Shown here: in pieces, positions 18,374 to 21,449 of the stretch
Numbering within the stretch: position 1 is the stretch's first letter
How the letters are laid out: the number at the start of each line of letters is the position of its first letter
DNA from: a virus
Reading direction: 5' to 3' (one strand)
Length of the DNA: 21,449 bases
IMG/VR virus record: IMGVR_UViG_3300008120_001034
Location: 1-21,449 of that record
The notes under the pieces: generated by a model
Told to the model about the DNA's origin: nothing
What the model saw: the letters and a program-made list of their open reading frames with translations, nothing else
The model's database searches: none
Made by a program: the position numbers and the translations under genes

Positions 18374-18618
18374 CGGGGCACCTGCACCCATCCGACATCT
18401 GGACCTCCGTCCATGATCCCCAGGTCCAGGCAGAGTTTCTCGATGTCTGTCTCGAGCTTCTTGTTTTTTCTCTGCAGCTGGGTGACCTGGGAGGCCAGGG
18501 ACTCCATTAAGTCGTTTTGGACCTCGATTCTTCGGCGCAGGCCGTTGATGTACTCCTTGGTCTCGACGCAGTCGATGGGGCGGGGTGGGTTTTCTGTTGA
18601 AAAGGTAGCGGGTCTCAT
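18370..18618 (-). CDS. Small coiled-coil phage protein
   Basis: An 82-residue protein. After a Pro-rich start (MRPATFSTENPPRPIDCVE) it has a continuous coiled coil (NGLRRRIEVQNDLMESLASQVTQLQRKNKKLETDIEKL), then a short tail. It resembles the many small leucine-heptad proteins in phage early operons whose roles are unknown; dimerisation is likely. The ATG at 18618 has AAGGAA five bases upstream and overlaps the stop of the zinc-ribbon gene as ATGA; longer frames toward 18723 are antisense to coding DNA. Confidence 0.75.
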   Translation of the reverse strand: MRPATFSTENPPRPIDCVETKEYINGLRRRIEVQNDLMESLASQVTQLQRKNKKLETDIEKLCLDLGIMDGGPDVGWVQVPR

Positions 18619-18731
18619 TGTGTTTCCTTCAGTGTTGTCCATGCAGTTTGGTTGCACTTGGCGCATTGGTAATGATAGTGGTTGCGACCTGTTGTTGGGG
18701 TCAGCAGCCAGCGGTGTTGGCATTTGGTCAT
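18615..18731 (-). CDS. Tiny zinc-ribbon-like protein (38 aa)
   Basis: MTKCQHRWLLTPTTGRNHYH continues YQCAKCNQTAWTTLKETQ: a CxH pair and a C-x-x-C pair that could bind one zinc, in the style of short phage zinc ribbons. The ATG at 18731 overlaps the previous stop as TGATG and has GGGGGAGG five bases upstream; the stop overlaps the next start as ATGA. The perfect ribosome site and double coupling make this a real gene despite its size. No function is known. Confidence 0.8.
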   Translation of the reverse strand: MTKCQHRWLLTPTTGRNHYHYQCAKCNQTAWTTLKETQ

Positions 18732-19051
18732 CAGAACCTCCCCCTGTAGAACTTGCCGATGACCTCGGCCAGCTCGTCTATGTGGAAGTCCCCGCCTTCG
18801 CCACTGGCCGCTTCAATCCAGATCATGCCCGGTCCAAGGCCCGGGGTGAGGACATAGCCGCCCAGGTTGATTTCAAAGCGCTCGCGGCCATCCTTGAACC
18901 CCTGGTCGTAGGCCACCTTGGCCTTGCAGGCATCTTCGATGGTCATGAGGGTGTACTTCTGGCATTCTTCCCAGACGTACTTGGCGTTTTGTTCGCCAAT
19001 GACTTTCTGTTCTGCTTTGGTCAATTGGGACCACCATTCTGTGAATGTCAT
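18731..19051 (-). CDS. Small phage protein, function unknown
   Basis: A 106-residue protein beginning MTFTEWWSQLTKAEQKVIGEQNAKYVWEECQKY. The helical N-terminal half (with DACKAKVAYDQGFKDGRERF) is followed by a Gly-rich, beta-like part (GGYVLTPGLGPGMIWIE) and an acidic stretch ending ELAEVIGKFYRGRF. I do not recognise a domain. The ATG at 19051 overlaps the stop of the 57-residue gene as ATGA, with AAGGAA upstream at a slightly long spacing. Confidence 0.75.
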   Translation of the reverse strand: MTFTEWWSQLTKAEQKVIGEQNAKYVWEECQKYTLMTIEDACKAKVAYDQGFKDGRERFEINLGGYVLTPGLGPGMIWIEAASGEGGDFHIDELAEVIGKFYRGRF

Positions 19052-19221
19052 CGCAGTGTTCCTTGTGATTCGATTGTGTCGTTGACCACCTGCTCGTCGT
19101 CGCCACAGGCTTTCCAGACGGCGTTGGTCAAAACCCTATTGTTGTGCTCCAGACGCTCGTTCCGTGCTCTGAGCAGCTTGTTCTCTTGCTCGAGCTCGTC
19201 GATCATGGGCTTGTCACTCAT
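19048..19221 (-). CDS. Small coiled-coil protein (57 aa)
   Basis: MSDKPMIDELEQENKLLRARNERLEHNNRVL forms a clean leucine/asparagine heptad coiled coil, followed by TNAVWKACGDDEQVVNDTIE. This composition is typical of short phage helical proteins of unknown function. The ATG at 19221 overlaps the preceding gene by eight bases with a purine-rich GAGAAGAGGG upstream; the stop overlaps the next start as ATGA. Confidence 0.75.
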   Translation of the reverse strand: MSDKPMIDELEQENKLLRARNERLEHNNRVLTNAVWKACGDDEQVVNDTIESQGTLR

Positions 19222-19447
19222 CCCTCTTCTCCTCGATGGCCATCAGCCTGTCCAGTTCCGTGACCACAAAGGCTTTGAAATGCTCGGGCTCCATATCCGC
19301 TTGCTGGCCGATCATGGACAGCAAGATCATTAAGGTGTGCATGGCAACGGGAGGGCCTGCCTCTTCAAGCAGCGGCACCACCTTCTTGTACAGCGCATCC
19401 ACGCCCAGGTTGTGCATGTTCACAATGTAATCGTGATCTTCATTCAT
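19214..19447 (-). CDS. Small helical phage protein, function unknown
   Basis: A 77-residue, acidic, all-helix protein: MNEDHDYIVNMHNLGVDALYKKVVPLLEEAG, then PVAMHTLMILLSMIGQQAD, with a Met-rich hydrophobic helix too short and too broken to call a membrane segment, then EHFKAFVVTELDRLMAIEE. No family is recognised. The ATG at 19447 has GGAG about seven bases upstream and overlaps the preceding gene by eight bases (ATGAATGA). Longer frames up to 19507 are not supported. Confidence 0.75.
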   Translation of the reverse strand: MNEDHDYIVNMHNLGVDALYKKVVPLLEEAGPPVAMHTLMILLSMIGQQADMEPEHFKAFVVTELDRLMAIEEKRDE

Positions 19448-19697
19448 ATCTCTTCTCCATGTGTTCAAAAACTTCAATGGCAATGCGGGTGCATTCGCCG
19501 TGATCACCCTGTAACTTTTTCTCTAGCCATGGTGCAGGTCTGCCCTTGCGGTCGAGGATTTCCCAGTCCCCCGTGCCTCCTTCCTCCGGATAGCAGTACT
19601 CCGGCGGTCCGTTGATCTTGGCGGGAACATACGACTCCCAGTAGTTCACGCGGATGATGCAGGGGATGCCGCAGACGCGGGATGCAAACTCTGTCAT
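19440..19697 (-). CDS. Small phage protein, function unknown
   Basis: An 85-residue protein. MTEFASRVCGIPCIIRVNYWESYVPAKINGPPEYCYPEE looks like two strands and a Pro/Tyr-rich loop with three cysteines. GDWEILDRKGRPAPWLEKKL and HGECTRIAIEVFEHMEKRYE follow. Comparable small proteins with 'GPPE-CYPEEGG-GDWEILDRKGR' occur in phages but have no assigned function. The ATG at 19697 overlaps the preceding stop as ATGA, with AAGGGGA upstream. Confidence 0.8.
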   Translation of the reverse strand: MTEFASRVCGIPCIIRVNYWESYVPAKINGPPEYCYPEEGGTGDWEILDRKGRPAPWLEKKLQGDHGECTRIAIEVFEHMEKRYE

Positions 19698-20365
19698 GTG
19701 TTCCCCTTGATTTGATAGTCATGGAACACGGCACCCTTGGCCTTGTCCCCTACTGCGCAGTTCTTCACCCACACCTGCTTGCCAGACTTGAGCGTGCGCC
19801 AATGCCCACGGCGCTCGTGCCAGCGAGGGCTCGCATGCGTGCCGCCTTGGTCCTCGGACCGTGGTCTGCGAGGCTCAATCACTATCGTGGTCCAGTCGTA
19901 TGTCGGCACCTTGCCCTGGCGGATTTTTTTCTCCCAGTTAGCACGCTTGGTGGGCATGTAGCCAATGGCGGGCTGCGTGTCTAGGGACTCCAGGAACCTG
20001 GCGATAAAGGCCAGTACCCCTGTTGCAGAGCCGGTACGATAATCAAGAATCGAGCCGTTCAGGTTCCGACACAAGACCCCTTCCTCTTCCACGACATAGG
20101 TGAAGGGTGTGGTGGGCTTGTAGGATTTTTTGTCCAGCTGCCAACCAACCACTGCGGTAACTTTTCCCACGCGGTTGGTCAGCAAGAGCACTTTTTTGTC
20201 CTCGTAGGCGCACACCAGCGCTGTGAATGGAAAAGGCAGCGGCTTCTCCAGGATGTCGCCATCGATGACCTGCTCCGGCTTGTATACCGATGTCATGTCG
20301 AACCATTGGTAGTTGAGGGCTTCTTCAGGCTCAAGGCCCACCATCTCTTGAATCAACGGGCTCAC
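19694..20365 (-). CDS. Conserved phage protein with RGHWRTLKSGKxVWVK motif
   Basis: A 223-residue protein. The N-terminal part (LNYQWFDMTSVYKPEQVIDGDILEKPLPFPFTALVCA) is beta-rich. The central part (KVLLLTNRVGKVTAVVGWQLDKKSYKPTTPFTYVVEEEGV, then ATGVLAFIARFLESL) leads to a basic C-terminus with SPRWHERRGHWRTLKSGKQVWVKNCAVGDKAKG and HDYQI, a string I associate with uncharacterised proteins of many phages infecting proteobacteria. The role is unknown; the basic tail suggests nucleic acid contact. The start is a GTG at 20365 overlapping the preceding stop as GTGA, with a G-rich site upstream; the longer frame to 20497 is antisense. Confidence 0.8.
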   Translation of the reverse strand: MSPLIQEMVGLEPEEALNYQWFDMTSVYKPEQVIDGDILEKPLPFPFTALVCAYEDKKVLLLTNRVGKVTAVVGWQLDKKSYKPTTPFTYVVEEEGVLCRNLNGSILDYRTGSATGVLAFIARFLESLDTQPAIGYMPTKRANWEKKIRQGKVPTYDWTTIVIEPRRPRSEDQGGTHASPRWHERRGHWRTLKSGKQVWVKNCAVGDKAKGAVFHDYQIKGNT

Positions 20366-20583
20366 AGCACCACCCCCTTGGCGTCCTGCACGAACAGGCG
20401 TATGCGCTCCAGGATGGCGTCGTGCTGCTTGAGCTTGAACAGCCTGTGCAGCTCCTCGACAAGCGACTCGCCGACAGTGATGCCACGCTCCTTGCACAGT
20501 TCGCGCAAGTCATCGTCTGTCAGGTCATCGGTGCTGATGTCCACGTCCACTTCGACGGTGGTTGAAAGAAGGTGTCTGTTCAT
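20362..20583 (-). CDS. Small acidic helical phage protein
   Basis: A 73-residue protein: MNRHLLSTTVEVDVDISTDDLTDDDLRELCKERGI, then GESLVEELHRLFKLKQHDAILERIRLFVQDAKGVVL. An acidic N-terminal strand and three helices are likely. It resembles short proteins in phage early operons with 'DDDL-ELC-ERG' strings; no function is known. The ATG at 20583 overlaps the preceding stop as ATGA; its Shine-Dalgarno (GGGGA) is at long spacing, consistent with translation by coupling. Confidence 0.75.
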   Translation of the reverse strand: MNRHLLSTTVEVDVDISTDDLTDDDLRELCKERGITVGESLVEELHRLFKLKQHDAILERIRLFVQDAKGVVL

Positions 20584-20900
20584 AGTGGCATGTCCCCGTG
20601 CCATGGTTCGTCAGCCATGCGCTTGAGGTTGAAGATAAACCGATACTGCGGGTGCACCTTGACGAACAGGCGCGCGTAGAACGCAATGTGGTTGTTGCAA
20701 ATCTTGAAGTCCTGGCCAGTGGTCTTCATCGCCACTTCCCAGCGGATGCGGTTGATGATGAGCCAGTGGCTGATCTTCCTGTGGCCGTGGTTGATGGCCT
20801 CCAGCGTGAAGCGCTCAAAGTATTCCCACACGGCCGGGTTGGCCGCGTTGAACTTGTTGAACTCCCGCTGGCGCAGGTGGAATGGGGTGTTCATGCTCAC
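20580..20900 (-). CDS. Conserved small phage protein (FERFTLEAINHGH type)
   Basis: A 106-residue protein. NKFNAANPAVWEYFERFTLEAINHGHRKISHWLIINRIRWEVAMKTTGQDFKICNNHIAFYARLF...HPQYRFIF is a recurrent pattern in phage and prophage proteins of unknown function (WxxFERFT, then RIRWE, DFK-NNN-xxYYAR, HP). It is helical with a conserved aromatic core. A GTG at 20900 is chosen because GAGGAGG lies seven bases upstream; a later ATG at 20894 would be 13 bases from that site. The start overlaps the 33-residue gene as GTGA. Confidence 0.8.
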   Translation of the reverse strand: MSMNTPFHLRQREFNKFNAANPAVWEYFERFTLEAINHGHRKISHWLIINRIRWEVAMKTTGQDFKICNNHIAFYARLFVKVHPQYRFIFNLKRMADEPWHGDMPL

Positions 20901-20998
20901 AGCGGTGCCTCCTCTGCGTCAGATGGATAGACCGGCCCGCTCGGGGCCCGTGGTCCGTGATACGGGGGCAGTGGAAAGGGAGGAAATGGCCAGGTCAT
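20897..20998 (-). CDS. Tiny proline-rich peptide (33 aa)
   Basis: MTWPFPPFPLPPYHGPRAPS followed by GPVYPSDAEEAPL. It is rich in Pro and aromatics in its first 20 residues with an acidic end. The ATG at 20998 overlaps the preceding stop as ATGA and has GAGGAG five bases upstream; the stop overlaps the next gene as GTGA. It could be a real peptide or a translational bridge that keeps ribosomes moving into the next gene. Its size leaves doubt. Confidence 0.6.
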   Translation of the reverse strand: MTWPFPPFPLPPYHGPRAPSGPVYPSDAEEAPL

Positions 20999-21201
20999 GA
21001 CTGCTCCTCCCCGGGTGAGTCCACACGGAACCCGTTCAGCGAGTCTTCCCACTTATCGCAGGTGACCTGGGACACGGTGTACTTCAAGTGGTTGCGTGAT
21101 TCGCGGTTCAGGCACATGGCCTGCACGGGGCCGGAGCCCTCGCACTTGGCGAGCATGTCGGACCAGAACCAGCAGTCCAGGCATTGGCCGACGGCTCTCA
21201 T
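20995..21201 (-). CDS. Small Cys-rich, zinc-binding-like phage protein
   Basis: A 68-residue protein: MRAVGQCLDCWFWSDMLAKC, then AMCLNRESRNHLKYTVSQVTCDKWEDS. The spacing C7-x2-C10, C20, C29 and C48 suggests a small zinc-binding domain. Similar short Cys proteins are common in phage accessory operons. The ATG at 21201 overlaps the preceding stop as ATGA, with AAGGAG eight bases upstream. Confidence 0.75.
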   Translation of the reverse strand: MRAVGQCLDCWFWSDMLAKCEGSGPVQAMCLNRESRNHLKYTVSQVTCDKWEDSLNGFRVDSPGEEQS

Positions 21202-21410
21202 GATTGCTTCTCCTTGGTAAAGGCGTCCAGCAATGGCGTGCCGTATGTGTACTTTTCTTGTGACTGCTCTAAAACAATCTTCTCCAGCTTCTCCAGCGCG
21301 ATGTTTAGGTCTTCGTGCAGATACTCGGGAAGGTCTATCTTTGCGCTGAACGACCACGACTCCAGCGCGGACAGCAGCTTGATCAGTTTGATGGCGTCTT
21401 CTTTGCTCAT
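21198..21410 (-). CDS. Small helical phage protein, function unknown
   Basis: A 70-residue, Lys/Glu/Leu-rich helical protein (MSKEDAIKLIKLLSALESWSF, then LHEDLNIALEKLEKIVLEQ). No family is recognised. The ATG at 21410 has GAGGTGG about four bases upstream and overlaps the stop of the partial gene at the window edge as ATGA. Confidence 0.75.
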   Translation of the reverse strand: MSKEDAIKLIKLLSALESWSFSAKIDLPEYLHEDLNIALEKLEKIVLEQSQEKYTYGTPLLDAFTKEKQS

Positions 21411-21449
21411 GCTGCCACCTCGTCCTTGGCCAGGATGGACTGCAGGCCT
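21407..21449 (-). CDS. 3' end of a further gene of the operon (partial)
   Basis: Reading the minus strand from the window edge gives ...GLQSILAKDEVAA and a stop (TGA at 21407-21409) that overlaps the next ATG as ATGA. The coupling and amino-acid composition support a real gene whose start lies outside the window. Confidence 0.6.
   Translation of the reverse strand, partial: GLQSILAKDEVAA

Overview
The window looks like part of the genome of a tailed double-stranded DNA phage (Caudoviricetes). Recognisable are a large terminase, a separate small terminase, a large P22-sized portal, a scaffold-like coiled-coil protein, a phage GroES-like co-chaperonin and a very large repeat-rich, probably virion-associated protein. 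The rest is small genes joined by ATGA, GTGA and TGATG overlaps. Shine-Dalgarno sites and sigma70-type promoters point to a Gram-negative host. The GC-rich coding bias and gene style would fit a freshwater betaproteobacterial (Burkholderiales-like) host, but that is inference. I see no tRNA, integrase, lysis gene, DNA polymerase or CRISPR array.

All genes but one read on the minus strand, so the order below follows transcription from right to left. (1) 21449-18134 is one tightly chained operon of at least 14 small genes, mostly of unknown function. It includes several tiny ones: a 38-aa zinc-ribbon-like protein, a 57-aa coiled coil and a 33-aa proline-rich peptide. (2) 17849-18097 is the only plus-strand gene. 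It has a perfect-consensus promoter, a boxA-like leader and a strong terminator. (3) 17444-17848 is an AT-rich divergent control region with a long imperfect inverted repeat and ATTACA iterons. (4) 17440-16169 holds an 84-aa conserved phage protein, the small terminase and a VRR-NUC-type nuclease. (5) 16097-12288 is an accessory module lying between terS and terL. It comprises a 53-aa protein, a DUF2591/NinX-like protein, a 10-residue-repeat protein, a Cys-rich conserved phage protein, a DUF932 protein and small partners. It is divided into short transcription units with similar promoters and leaders, and with terminators. (6) 12287-11633 is a GC-rich repetitive intergenic stretch. (7) 11632-4 is the late packaging and morphogenesis operon: HNH nuclease, terL, the 1821-aa repeat protein, portal, three small proteins including the co-chaperonin, and the scaffold. 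The major capsid gene probably begins just beyond base 1.

The most unusual feature is the family of five transcription units (genes starting at 13591, 14367, 15390, 16097 and, on the other strand, 17849). They share a promoter, often a CACAAACACC start region and a small hairpin, and always a purine box of the form AGAAAGNGAGAAAG (or a close variant) just before the start codon. This looks like a phage regulon. Second is the divergent inverted-repeat control region next to it.
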